Of a DNA stretch of 64,000 nucleotides, positions 9,764 through 21,743 are shown piece by piece. The notes under the pieces were generated by a model, which was given only the letters and a program-made list of their open reading frames with translations, was not told the origin of the DNA and ran no database searches. Every line of letters starts with the position of its first letter. The first letter of the stretch is position 1. A program made the position numbers and the translations under genes. Source of the stretch: Aeromonas piscicola. Its GTDB lineage: Bacteria > Pseudomonadota > Gammaproteobacteria > Enterobacterales > Aeromonadaceae. The stretch is from assembly GCF_000820005.1 (NCBI RefSeq), contig NZ_CDBL01000057.1:88387-152386 (forward strand). The letters run 5' to 3'.

Positions 9764-10051
9764 TCAGCCTTTATGCTGACGACCGAGCCAGAGCAAGACC
9801 TCGCGATCGACCGGCTGCACCGCCATCAGCCAGCAACCGCTATGGTGTTCATACTCCAGCCTGAGCTGGCTCCCTTCAAATTCCAGCAACCAGCCGTGGC
9901 GATCGGCGCCCCACTCCCTGTCGAGCAGCCTGAGCTCCCAATCCTGCAGCAAGGCGCCAGCCAGCGCCGGGAAGGTATCCCAACAGAGCCCGGGGCAATC
10001 CAGCATCAGCACGGCTGACTCAATGTCTGCCCGCGTTACACGCCAATTCAT
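9764..10051 (-). CDS. Small conserved protein downstream of selO (DUF3630-like)
   Basis: A 95-residue, acidic, probably cytoplasmic protein without signal peptide or membrane segment. It starts 10 bases after the selO stop, so it is probably co-transcribed with it. Tryptophan-rich spacing (CWDTFPALAGALLQDWEL, HGWLLEFEGSQLRLEYEH, CWLMAV) recalls the DUF3630 family found in Vibrio and Shewanella, but I assign this from memory with moderate confidence. No catalytic motif is visible. Function unknown. Confidence 0.7.
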   Translation of the reverse strand: MNWRVTRADIESAVLMLDCPGLCWDTFPALAGALLQDWELRLLDREWGADRHGWLLEFEGSQLRLEYEHHSGCWLMAVQPVDREVLLWLGRQHKG

Positions 10052-10061
10052 CTCTCATCCC

Positions 10062-11489
10062 TCAACTGCTGCAAGAAAGCTCGCCACCGCAATACCACTG
10101 GGGAACCGGTGTCGCCAGGTCGTCATACTCGGGTTGTTCGTCACAGGGGTGCTGCAAGGCCGCAAACAACCGCTCGAACGGAGTCATATCCCCCGCCTCG
10201 GCGGCATCTATCGCCTGCTGGGCCAGGGCATTGCGCAGCACGTACTTGGGATTGATGGCGTCCATCTGCCGCTTGCGGGCGGCATCCTCGCTTCCCTCCC
10301 GCACCAGTCGCGCCCGATAGAGCGCGAGCCACTGCTGCCAGAGCGCAGGATCCGGCAGCAGTGCCAGCAGGGAGGCGGGCAAATCCCCCTGCTGAGTAAC
10401 CTCACCCAGCCGGCGCAGGAAGAGGTGATAGTCCACCCCCTGGCTCGCCAGCAGTTGGAACAGCTGGCGGAACAGGGCGGGATCTTCCTCCTCCCACACC
10501 GCCAGCCCGAGCCGGGCGCGCATCAGCTCGGAGTAGTGCAGCATCAGCTGATGTTCATACTGGGCCAGCGCGGCAGCCAGGGCCTCGCCGTCCACATGGG
10601 CCGCCAGCGCTTGCGCCAGCTTCTGCAGATTCCAGTAACCCACCGCCGGCTGCTGATCCAGCGCGTAACGGCCACCCGGATCCGAATGATTGCAAACAAA
10701 GTCCGGCACATAGGCATCGATGAAACCGTAGGGGCCGTAATCCAGGGTCAGCCCGAGCAGCGACATGTTGTCGGTGTTCATTACGCCGTGGCAGAAACCG
10801 GCGGCCTGCCACTTGGCGATGAGCCGCGCGGTGCGCCGTACTACCTCGGCAAACAGTTCGGCGCCATTGTTCAGCTCGGGGAAGTGGTGACGGAGCAGAT
10901 AGTCGATGAGCAGCGGTATTTTCTCTCCCTGCCCGCTCCAGGCGAAGTATTCGATGTGACCGAAACGCAGGTGGCTCGGAGCTGTGCGCAGCACTGTCGC
11001 CCCCGTCTCAACCTGTTCGCGGTAAACGGGCTCACTGCTCCCCACCAGCACCAGCGCACGGGTAGTGGGAATGCCGAGGGCATGCAGCGCCTCGGAGGCG
11101 AGATACTCGCGGATGCTGGAGCGCAACACGGCGCGACCATCGCCGAAACGGGAGAAGGGGGTCTTGCCCGCCCCTTTCAGATGCAGATCCCAGCGCTGAC
11201 CATCCGGTGCAAGCTGCTCCCCCAGCAACAGGGCGCGGCCATCACCGAGCCGCGGGCTGTAACCACCGAACTGATGACCCGCATAGACCTGGGCCACCGG
11301 CTGCATGCCGGGCAGCGGCTGCCCCAGCCCACAACAGGCAAGCCAGTCTGTTTCGCCGACATCGCCCAGTCCCAGCTCGTTCAGAAGACAGTGGTTGAGG
11401 TGCAGCAAGCTGGGCTCGCGCAGCGGCTGGGGGGCCACGGGCTCACAGGCCCAGGGCAGTTCGGTGGCGAAAGTGTTGATCAGCTTCAT
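10062..11489 (-). CDS. selO: Protein adenylyltransferase SelO (YdiU)
   Basis: A 475-residue pseudokinase that transfers AMP from ATP to Ser/Thr/Tyr of target proteins during oxidative stress. It has the family opening VYAGHQFGGYSPRLGDGRA (near 67) and the ATP-site region LHLKGAGKTPFSRFGDGRAV (near 97). The catalytic region is CHGVMNTDNMSLLG followed by DYGPYGFIDAY. The C-terminus ends SCSS, the position where some family members carry selenocysteine; here the codon is an ordinary Cys. The start at 11489 (MKLINTF) is chosen over a 12-residue upstream extension because it gives the family start. It is upstream of the DUF3630-like gene. Confidence 0.95.
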   Translation of the reverse strand: MKLINTFATELPWACEPVAPQPLREPSLLHLNHCLLNELGLGDVGETDWLACCGLGQPLPGMQPVAQVYAGHQFGGYSPRLGDGRALLLGEQLAPDGQRWDLHLKGAGKTPFSRFGDGRAVLRSSIREYLASEALHALGIPTTRALVLVGSSEPVYREQVETGATVLRTAPSHLRFGHIEYFAWSGQGEKIPLLIDYLLRHHFPELNNGAELFAEVVRRTARLIAKWQAAGFCHGVMNTDNMSLLGLTLDYGPYGFIDAYVPDFVCNHSDPGGRYALDQQPAVGYWNLQKLAQALAAHVDGEALAAALAQYEHQLMLHYSELMRARLGLAVWEEEDPALFRQLFQLLASQGVDYHLFLRRLGEVTQQGDLPASLLALLPDPALWQQWLALYRARLVREGSEDAARKRQMDAINPKYVLRNALAQQAIDAAEAGDMTPFERLFAALQHPCDEQPEYDDLATPVPQWYCGGELSCSS

Positions 11490-11593
11490 GGTAGTGCGAC
11501 TCGTCCCTGCGTATGCTCGTGTCACTCTTTATACCGCCGTCGGCCGAGTTCGGCTAACAGGCGATCGCGCTATTTCATTTCAAGGAGAAGAAG

Positions 11594-11893
11594 ATGCAAA
11601 GATGGTTGGGCGCCCTGCCCCTGCTGATGTTGTTGTGGGGACAGGCCCAGGCGGCCGATATCGAGGCGGGCAAGGCCAAGGCGGCGGTCTGCTCCGCCTG
11701 CCATGGGGTCGAGGGCAAGGCGCTGATCCCCAACTATCCCCATCTGGCCGGCCAGAATGCCGCCTATCTGGTGAAGCAGTTGAAAGCCTTCAAGGAGGGC
11801 AGTCGCAAGGAACCCCTGATGCTGCCCTTCATGGCGCCGCTCACCGAGGTCGATATGGAGAACCTGGCGGCCTATTACGCCAGCTTGAAATAA
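11594..11893 (+). CDS. Periplasmic class I cytochrome c (c553-like)
   Basis: A 99-residue precursor. A signal peptide (about 1-20, ending GQAQA-A) exports it to the periplasm. A single heme site CSACHG (near 33) covalently binds heme c, and the distal Met is likely in LMLPFMAPL (near 75). The mature protein (~79 residues) is the size of small electron carriers of the cytochrome c553/c4-half type. The ribosome site AAGGAGAAGAAG is strong. It stands alone between divergent selO and convergent recQ, so its redox partner is unknown. Confidence 0.9.
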   Translation: MQRWLGALPLLMLLWGQAQAADIEAGKAKAAVCSACHGVEGKALIPNYPHLAGQNAAYLVKQLKAFKEGSRKEPLMLPFMAPLTEVDMENLAAYYASLK

Positions 11894-11986
11894 CCCGCCT
11901 TACCCAGGCAACCCCGGCCCTTCCCTTGCAAAGAGGGGGTGTAAAAGTGCCCCTCCATTCTTGAGGAGGGAGGCCGGGGTCACTGC

Positions 11987-13810
<1,824 letters not shown>

Positions 13811-13943
13811 GGGCTCTCCTTTGGGGTCGCCATTCTAAAGCAGCCGCCGCTCACAATAAACCTGCCATTGCGACTGTTAAGGAAGTGTTGCAGACTGGCT
13901 GGAGTTTTTACTCGGCTTTGATGACAGGGATCGGTATCAGAGA

Positions 13944-14408
13944 ATGAAACACATGCTGAAGAAGATGGCGCTCAGTGGCATTGCCAACCTGTTCGCCGAG
14001 CGGATGCCGTTCAACAAGCTGATTGGCATGCAGGTGACCCACTACGACTTCGAGAAGGTGGAGCTGCGCATCAAGATGGATGACAAGCTGATCGGCAACC
14101 CCTTCCACAACATCTTGCACGGCGGCGTCACCGCCAGCCTGCTGGATGTGGCCGGCGGCATGATAGTCGCCGCCTCCTGCATCGACGAGCTGGAAGACTT
14201 CTCCCCCAACTACCTCAAGGAGCGATTCTCCCGCCTCGGCACCATCGATCTGCGGGTGGACTACCTGCGTCCGGGCCGCGGCAACGAGTTCATCGCCACC
14301 GCCCACATCATCCGCGCCGGCAGCAAGGTCGCCGTCGCCCGGATGGAACTGCACAACGAAGAGGGCACCCACATCGCCTTCGGTACCGGTACCTATCTGG
14401 TGGGCTGA
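13944..14408 (+). CDS. yigI: YigI-family hotdog thioesterase
   Basis: A 154-residue hotdog-fold acyl-CoA thioesterase. The segment ILHGGVTASLLDVAGG (near 55) is the PaaI/YigI active-site helix, and the stretch RLGTIDLRVDYLRPGRGNEF matches YigI closely. The C-terminus VAVARMELHNEEGTHIAFG is also typical. YigI of E. coli hydrolyses medium- and long-chain acyl-CoA. Cytoplasmic, no signal peptide. The recQ neighbourhood supports the assignment. The ribosome site before the ATG is weak (CAGAGA). Confidence 0.9.
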   Translation: MKHMLKKMALSGIANLFAERMPFNKLIGMQVTHYDFEKVELRIKMDDKLIGNPFHNILHGGVTASLLDVAGGMIVAASCIDELEDFSPNYLKERFSRLGTIDLRVDYLRPGRGNEFIATAHIIRAGSKVAVARMELHNEEGTHIAFGTGTYLVG

Positions 14409-14532
14409 CCCCACCTATTGCATAAAAACCACGCTGCTAATCTGATTTTAATCATTAGAATCGTTACCCCCTCTGCCACCCACGGGTCCATACTGAAATT
14501 CGGGATTGTGTGCAGAGGGAGGATTGCAGGCG

Positions 14533-15060
14533 ATGAGTGCGAAACTGGCCACCAAACCATCCAGAGCCTTGTTGACACAGCTCGAGTCCATGCTCGACGA
14601 GGTGCAGACACCCGAGTGTCGCCACTGGCTGGAACAGGAGCTTGAGGGATACTCTCTCTGTTCGCCCCTGCCCTGGTATCGCATCGTAGCCTGTCGGCAA
14701 CGCGGTCACTTCTTGGATCTGAAGACGGGAAAATATTTGACCTGTCATATCAACAGTCAAACGCTATGCCAACGCGATCTGGCCCAGATTCAGTTCATCT
14801 ATGCCCGTGAACCCGCCGCCCATTATCTACTGCAACGCAATTCCGGTATTGAACCTTGGCCAGAGCAGCTGCTGGAAGATTATCAGGAGCAGTTGATCCC
14901 CGGCCATTTATGCCTGCAAGCTTGGCATGAGCCCGTGTCTTCATTACGTTCACAACTGATGGAGGGAATCGAACATTTCATTAGTGAGTACCCCAAGCAC
15001 GCGGCCTTGCAACCTCAACACAGCTTCAAGGCATTGCGGCATCAGCACTGGCATATCTGA
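14533..15060 (+). CDS. Orphan protein with similarity to the AbiTii domain
   Basis: A 175-residue soluble protein I do not firmly recognise. Residues about 15-60 contain RHWLEQELEGY then LPWYRIV and a GHFLDL strand. This pattern, L-x2-WL-x2-EL-x-GY, then P-x-YR, then G-x-F, recalls the AbiTii domain found at the N-terminus of abortive-infection and other defence proteins. No effector or membrane segment follows; the C-terminal third is helical (LRSQLMEGIEHFISEY). The ATG at 14533 follows a GGAGG site. Its codon use is visibly less GC-rich than the neighbours, suggesting transfer, and it lies on the 3' side of tRNA-Pro. The family match is from memory and needs a profile search. Confidence 0.75.
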   Translation: MSAKLATKPSRALLTQLESMLDEVQTPECRHWLEQELEGYSLCSPLPWYRIVACRQRGHFLDLKTGKYLTCHINSQTLCQRDLAQIQFIYAREPAAHYLLQRNSGIEPWPEQLLEDYQEQLIPGHLCLQAWHEPVSSLRSQLMEGIEHFISEYPKHAALQPQHSFKALRHQHWHI

Positions 15061-15155
15061 GTAAGCGCCTGGCGCGCAAGGAGGGCACCATAGACAAGAC
15101 CCATAGCGAGATTGCCAAAATCTAGAGTGCCGGAGTCAGGATCAGACTCCACCCT

Positions 15156-15179
15156 GGGCCACCGAGCGGTGGCCCTTTT
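15156..15179 (+). terminator. Rho-independent terminator after the AbiTii-like gene
   Basis: GGGCCACC and GGTGGCCC form a perfect 8-bp stem with GAGC loop followed by TTTT. Confidence 0.75.
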
Positions 15180-15249
15180 AATGTCTGCGCACCACGACGG
15201 CAACCGGATAGATGAGCAAGAAAGCCGCAGCGGCATAGAGATGCCACCA

Positions 15250-15312
15250 CCAGCAACCAGCAACCAGCAACCAGCAACCAGCAACCAGCAACCAGCAACC
15301 AGCAACCAGCAA
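15250..15312. repeat. Nine tandem copies of the 7-bp unit CCAGCAA
   Basis: The unit CCAGCAA occurs nine times without interruption or mismatch, a likely variable-number repeat that expands by slippage. It is intergenic. No function is evident. Confidence 0.95.
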
Positions 15313-15348
15313 GATATTCCGTAACGGGATCGGCAAAATCCAGATGCG

Positions 15349-15375
15349 AAAAGGCCGCTCATTGAGCGGCCTTTT
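15349..15375. terminator. Terminator of tRNA-Pro (bidirectional)
   Basis: AAAAGGCCGCTC pairs with GAGCGGCCTTTT around a three-base loop. It lies 7 bases past the tRNA 3' end on the minus strand. Confidence 0.85.
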
Positions 15376-15381
15376 CTAATA

Positions 15382-15458
<77 letters not shown>

Positions 15459-15474
15459 ATGTCTGCGGGGCGAG

Positions 15475-15503
15475 AATTTACCTAATGCCCCGACATGACA
15501 CAA
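15475..15503 (-). promoter_or_regulatory. Promoter of tRNA-Pro
   Basis: On the minus strand TTGTGT (15503-15498) and TAAATT (15480-15475) are 17 bases apart. They are followed by a GC-rich discriminator CTCGCCCC typical of stringently controlled stable-RNA promoters. Confidence 0.6.
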
Positions 15504-15612
15504 GCCTTTTTTGTGTTTTAAGGGAAAAAAATGGCCGTTCGTTCAACTATTCAGCGCTTTGGCGCCGGGTTCACAGAAAGGGCGCAAGGGCGTGACATTT
15601 TTCCAACCCATC

Positions 15613-16329
15613 CTAGGGAAGCTGAAATTCGGCCGGCCCCAGCAAGCGGCGACGCCAGTCGGCCACCACTCCATGCTCCAGCCAGTGGGCCGCATGCTGG
15701 CGCCAATTGGGTGAGAGCGCCGGATTCTCCAGCAGCAACAGCAGATCCGTTTCGTCCCGTAGTTGGTTGAACAGGATATCGGCGGTGCGTTTCACCGTCA
15801 GGGCGGGATAGGGCCTGTCGACCAGAGCCATCGTCTCCTGCGGTGCGACCCTCCCCTCTTCCAGCACCCGCAACAGCCAGCCACAACGGCCATTGAGCTG
15901 CATCACCTGTGACATCTGGCCATAACCGAAACGCTGGTTGAGTTTGAAACAGGGGGATCTCGGCTGGCTTATCTGGATCAACGCCTCACCGAGTCGATAG
16001 ACATCGCCGATACAGGCCTCAACCTCGGTCAGCCCGAGACCGGAGAGATTCTCGCCAAAGGCGGCGGGTTGCCAGGGCGTGCGAGGTGCGGCAAGGCCCA
16101 GCGCCGTTTGCCAGTTGTGCCACCAGGGGTAGTGATCGGCGGGATAGTAGTGCAGTGCGCGATCCGGGCCGCCATGATGGCGCAGGTCGCTCTGTTCATC
16201 TCCCTCCAGGCCAGAAAAACTGCACCACAGGGGATTGCCTGCCACATGCTTGTCGATGGCACTGACGAGCGCGGGAGCCAGTTCGGCATTCATCTCGGCG
16301 CTCTGGCCGATAAAGAGGGAGATCCGCAT
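15613..16329 (-). CDS. yiiM: MOSC-domain protein of the YiiM type
   Basis: A 238-residue cytoplasmic protein with the MOSC (molybdenum cofactor sulfurase C-terminal) fold. GLEGDEQSDLRHHGGPDRALHYY (two runs near 40-62) and AAFGENLSGLGL are typical, and the presumed molybdopterin-binding cysteine lies in QPRSPCFKLNQRFG (near 130). E. coli YiiM (~224 residues) reduces 6-hydroxylaminopurine and protects against base-analogue mutagens; the same role is inferred here. The start codon sits inside an inverted repeat (16321-16362) that could hide the ribosome site. Confidence 0.85.
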   Translation of the reverse strand: MRISLFIGQSAEMNAELAPALVSAIDKHVAGNPLWCSFSGLEGDEQSDLRHHGGPDRALHYYPADHYPWWHNWQTALGLAAPRTPWQPAAFGENLSGLGLTEVEACIGDVYRLGEALIQISQPRSPCFKLNQRFGYGQMSQVMQLNGRCGWLLRVLEEGRVAPQETMALVDRPYPALTVKRTADILFNQLRDETDLLLLLENPALSPNWRQHAAHWLEHGVVADWRRRLLGPAEFQLP

Positions 16330-16362
16330 TTCATTCTCCTGGCGGATGAGAGAATGCGGATC
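16321..16362. promoter_or_regulatory. Inverted repeat over the yiiM start
   Basis: GATCCGCATT (16321-16330) is perfectly inverted as AATGCGGATC (16353-16362). The arms cover the yiiM start codon and its leader, so the fold could limit translation or act as an operator. Confidence 0.5.
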
Positions 16363-16366
16363 TTAG

Positions 16367-16413
16367 GGGCTGTTGACGCTGCGGCGCAAGCCGTGTTGCG
16401 GCGTCAACAGCCC
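16367..16413. terminator. Long hairpin after the polyamine operon
   Basis: GGGCTGTTGACGC is perfectly inverted as GCGTCAACAGCCC, and the loop has a further CGCAA/TTGCG stem. No long T run follows, so it may be a weak terminator or an mRNA 3'-end stabiliser for potI. Confidence 0.5.
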
Positions 16414-16418
16414 AGAGA

Positions 16419-17261
16419 TCAGGCGACGGCCTGCATCTGGGTGGTCATGGCGATCTCGGCACGACGGCGTTTCTCTGCCTTGGCCATCAGATACCAGCTG
16501 CCAAAGGTGAACAGTGACACCGACAGCAGGATCAGGCTGGCTACCGCGTTGATCTCGGGTTTCACGCCAAGCCGCACCGCCGAGAAGACTTCCATCGGCA
16601 AGGTAGTGGCACCCGGGCCAGAGACAAAGCTCGCCAGCACCAGATCATCCAGCGACAGGGCGAACGACATCATGCCGCCCGCCGCCAGCGAGGGGGCTAT
16701 CATCGGGATGGTGATCAGGAAGAACACCTTCCATGGCTTGGCGCCAAGGTCCATCGCAGCCTCCTCGATGGAGAGATCCAGCTCCCGCAACCGCGCCGAC
16801 ACCACGATCGCCACGTAGGCGGTACAGAAGGTGGTGTGGGCGATCCAGATGGTCACCATGCCACGCTCGGCAGGCCAACCCACCAGCTGGGCCATGGCCA
16901 CAAACAGCAGCAGCAGCGACAGACCCGTGATCACCTCGGGCATCACCAGGGGTGCCGTCACCAGCCCACCGAACAGGGTGCGGCCACGGAAGTGCGGGAT
17001 CCGGGTCAGCACGAAGGCCGCCACAGTCCCCAGCGCCACGGCGGCAACCGCCGTGTAGAGCGCAATCTCCAGCGAGCGCAGCACGGAGCCTATCAGCTGC
17101 TTGTTGTCGAGCAGGCCGAAATACCACTTGAGCGACCAGCCCCCCCACACAGTCACCAGCTTGGAGGCGTTGAAGGAGTAGATCACCATGATGACCATGG
17201 GCAGGTAGATAAACAGCAGCCCCAGCCACAACATCAGCTTGGCAAAACCGAAACGCTTCAT
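16419..17261 (-). CDS. potI: Polyamine ABC transporter permease PotI/SpuH
   Basis: A 280-residue inner-membrane permease with six hydrophobic segments, the second permease of a putrescine/spermidine importer. The EAA loop that docks on the ATPase is EEAAMDLGAKPWKVFFLITIP (near 166). The start MKRFGF is chosen at 17261, where the ATG overlaps the potH stop (ATGA); the frame continues far upstream inside potH but without similarity. It is the last gene of the cluster, followed by a long hairpin. Confidence 0.94.
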   Translation of the reverse strand: MKRFGFAKLMLWLGLLFIYLPMVIMVIYSFNASKLVTVWGGWSLKWYFGLLDNKQLIGSVLRSLEIALYTAVAAVALGTVAAFVLTRIPHFRGRTLFGGLVTAPLVMPEVITGLSLLLLFVAMAQLVGWPAERGMVTIWIAHTTFCTAYVAIVVSARLRELDLSIEEAAMDLGAKPWKVFFLITIPMIAPSLAAGGMMSFALSLDDLVLASFVSGPGATTLPMEVFSAVRLGVKPEINAVASLILLSVSLFTFGSWYLMAKAEKRRRAEIAMTTQMQAVA

Positions 17262-18163
17262 ACCTTGCCCTCCAATTCCTTCGCCTGGTTGCGGTTGAAC
17301 AGAATGATGGGGACTATCAGCACCGCCAGCATCACCACCGCCAGGGCAGACGCCACTGGCCAGTCGCGGTTGTTGAAGAACTCCTGCCACAGCACTTTGC
17401 CGATCATCAGGGTCTCGGGGCCGCCAAGCAGTTCCGGGATCACGAACTCGCCCACCACGGGAATGAACACCAGCATGCAGCCGGCTATGATGCCGTTCTT
17501 GGAGAGCGGCACAGTGATCCGCCAGAAGCGGGTCAGGTTGCGGGCACCGAGATCGGAGGCCGCCTCCAGCAGGCTCTGGTCATGCTTGACCAGGTTGGCG
17601 TAGAGCGGCAGCACCATGAACGGCAGGTAGGAGTAAACAATGCCGATATAGACCGCCAGGTTGGTGTTGAGTATGGTCAGCGGCTCGTCAATCAGGCCAA
17701 TGCCCATCAGCAGGCTGTTGAGCAGGCCGTTGTTGCTGAGGATCCCCATCCAGGCGTAGACCCGGATCAGAATCGCGGTCCAGGTTGGCATCATGATGAG
17801 CAGCAGCAGAACGGTCTGGGTCTCCTTGTTGGCCCGCGCGATGGAGTAGGCCATGGGATAGCCGATCAGCAGACAGAGAATGGTGCTGATGAAGGCCATC
17901 TTGAGGGAGCCCAGATAGGCCGCTATGTAGAGCTCATCCTCCTGCAGCAGCAGGTAGTTGCCCATGTTGAGCAAGATGGTGAGCTGATTGTCGGCCCAGC
18001 TCACCACGTCCGTGTAGGGCGGGATGGCCACGTCCGCTTCGGCGAAGCTGATCTTCACCACTATGATGAAGGGCAGCAAGAAGAAGAGGAACAGCCAGAA
18101 GAAGGGCACGCCGATCACCAGCTGGCGCCCGCCCAGTCGCTTCAGTCGTCTCAATGCCTTCAT
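17258..18163 (-). CDS. potH: Polyamine ABC transporter permease PotH/SpuG
   Basis: A 301-residue permease of the PotB/PotH type with six membrane helices, starting WLFLFFLLPFIIVVKISF near residue 23. The periplasmic loop contains the family motif PYTDVV. The coupling loop EAASDLGARNLTRFWRITVPL lies near 207. It overlaps potG by 4 bases at its start and potI by 4 at its end, so all three are translated in a chain. It forms the heterodimeric pore with PotI. Confidence 0.94.
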   Translation of the reverse strand: MKALRRLKRLGGRQLVIGVPFFWLFLFFLLPFIIVVKISFAEADVAIPPYTDVVSWADNQLTILLNMGNYLLLQEDELYIAAYLGSLKMAFISTILCLLIGYPMAYSIARANKETQTVLLLLIMMPTWTAILIRVYAWMGILSNNGLLNSLLMGIGLIDEPLTILNTNLAVYIGIVYSYLPFMVLPLYANLVKHDQSLLEAASDLGARNLTRFWRITVPLSKNGIIAGCMLVFIPVVGEFVIPELLGGPETLMIGKVLWQEFFNNRDWPVASALAVVMLAVLIVPIILFNRNQAKELEGKV

Positions 18164-19314
18164 GATTGCAACACCACGCCGCTGTCATCTTCCCAATAGA
18201 GGAACACCTGGTCATCCCAGGTTGGCCGCTTGCCGTGGCGTTCGGCGTTGGCGATGAAGGCCTGCACGATTTTGCCCGAAGGCAGCTGGATGTGATAAAC
18301 CGAGTGACCGCCCAGATAGGCGATGTCATAGACCTCACCCTTGGTCCAGTTGAAGTCAGGGTGCTCGATCTCGGTCGGTTTCTGGGTGCTCATCAAGAGT
18401 TTTTCCGGCCGCAGGGCGTAGGTGACCTTCTTGTTTTCGGCGCGGGAGCTGATGCCGTGACCCACGTAGATGGGCTGCTCCAGGTCGGCGCAGGCGATGG
18501 TGGCGTGGTCCTGTTCATCCTCCACCAGCAGGCCGTCAAACAGGTTGACGTTGCCGATGAACTCGCACACCAGCCGGCTGGCCGGGGTCTCGTAGATGTC
18601 CATGGGGCTGCCGATCTGCTCGATACAGCCCAGGTGCATGATGGCAATCCGCTCGGCCATGGTCATGGCCTCTTCCTGATCGTGGGTCACCATGACGCAG
18701 GTCACGCCGACCCGCTCTATGATCTCCACCAGCTCGAGCTGCATCCTGGAACGCAGCTTTTTGTCCAGCGCCCCCATGGGTTCGTCCAGCAGCAACAGCT
18801 TGGGACGCTTGGCCAGCGAGCGGGCCAGTGCCACCCGCTGGCGCTGGCCACCGGAGAGCTGGTGCGGTTTGCGGCGCGCATACTGGGTCATCTGCACCAG
18901 CTTGAGCATCTCCTCGACCTGCGCATCGATCTCGGCCTTGGGCAGGCCATCCTGCTTGAGGCCGAAGGCAATGTTCTGCGCCACCGTCATGTGGGGGAAC
19001 AGGGCGTAGGACTGGAACATCATGTTGATGGGACGTTCATAGGGCGGCATGTCGGTGATGTCGACGCCATCAAGGAACAGGCGTCCCTCGGTGGGACGCT
19101 CGAATCCCGCCAGCATCCGCAGCAGAGTCGACTTGCCGGAACCCGAGCCCCCCAGCAGGGCGAAGATTTCACCCTTGTGGATGTTGAGTGACACGTTGTC
19201 GACCGCCAGCGTTTCATCGAACTGCTTGCTTACCCTGTCAATCTTCACCAGCACTTCTTTGCGCTGCTGGTTGCCCTCGAGGGCTTTCTTGTAGGCACTG
19301 GAGGCTATCGCCAT
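18160..19314 (-). CDS. potG: Polyamine ABC transporter ATPase PotG/SpuF
   Basis: A 384-residue ATPase that drives the importer. Walker A is GGSGSGKST (near 56), the Q loop FQSYALFPHMTV, signature LSGGQRQRVALARSLAKRP, Walker B LLLLDEP and the H-loop MVTHDQEEA. The C-terminal ~130 residues form the TOBE regulatory domain of PotA/PotG proteins. The ATG at 19314 is preferred over a TTG two codons upstream. It overlaps potH and follows the second binding-protein gene by 75 bases. Confidence 0.95.
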   Translation of the reverse strand: MAIASSAYKKALEGNQQRKEVLVKIDRVSKQFDETLAVDNVSLNIHKGEIFALLGGSGSGKSTLLRMLAGFERPTEGRLFLDGVDITDMPPYERPINMMFQSYALFPHMTVAQNIAFGLKQDGLPKAEIDAQVEEMLKLVQMTQYARRKPHQLSGGQRQRVALARSLAKRPKLLLLDEPMGALDKKLRSRMQLELVEIIERVGVTCVMVTHDQEEAMTMAERIAIMHLGCIEQIGSPMDIYETPASRLVCEFIGNVNLFDGLLVEDEQDHATIACADLEQPIYVGHGISSRAENKKVTYALRPEKLLMSTQKPTEIEHPDFNWTKGEVYDIAYLGGHSVYHIQLPSGKIVQAFIANAERHGKRPTWDDQVFLYWEDDSGVVLQS

Positions 19315-19389
19315 TACCAAACTCCCAAACGTGATACCGGCCTGGGCCGATCCATAAAACAGTCTGGCGCCCCAGGACGGGCGCCAAGG

Positions 19390-20487
<1,098 letters not shown>

Positions 20488-20591
20488 TCATGTTTTTGGT
20501 ATGCCAGCTACGCATCCATACGCGCCGTTCAACCTGTCGGGTTGTCACCACCCTCCCGGCCGAACTGCGGACCGGGAGGGGTACTCATCAC

Positions 20592-21701
<1,110 letters not shown>

Positions 21702-21743
21702 CTAAGCAAATTGTATGCGTAAGTCAACCTGCCCGGCACTCGC

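Larger units (their letters stand above)
15061..15348. other. Intergenic region with hairpins and tandem repeat, no gene seen
   Basis: Between the orphan gene and the tRNA terminator I see a small hairpin (GGAGTC/GACTCC, 15132-15150), a terminator and nine copies of a 7-bp repeat. Open frames on both strands across the repeat consist of repeat translation and lack ribosome sites. Confidence 0.6.

Noticed and set aside
10062..11489. Selenocysteine in SelO
   Set aside because: The C-terminal SCSS uses a normal Cys codon and there is no in-frame TGA or SECIS-like stem.
15250..15312. A CRISPR array
   Set aside because: The 7-bp units are adjacent with no spacers and no cas gene is in the window.
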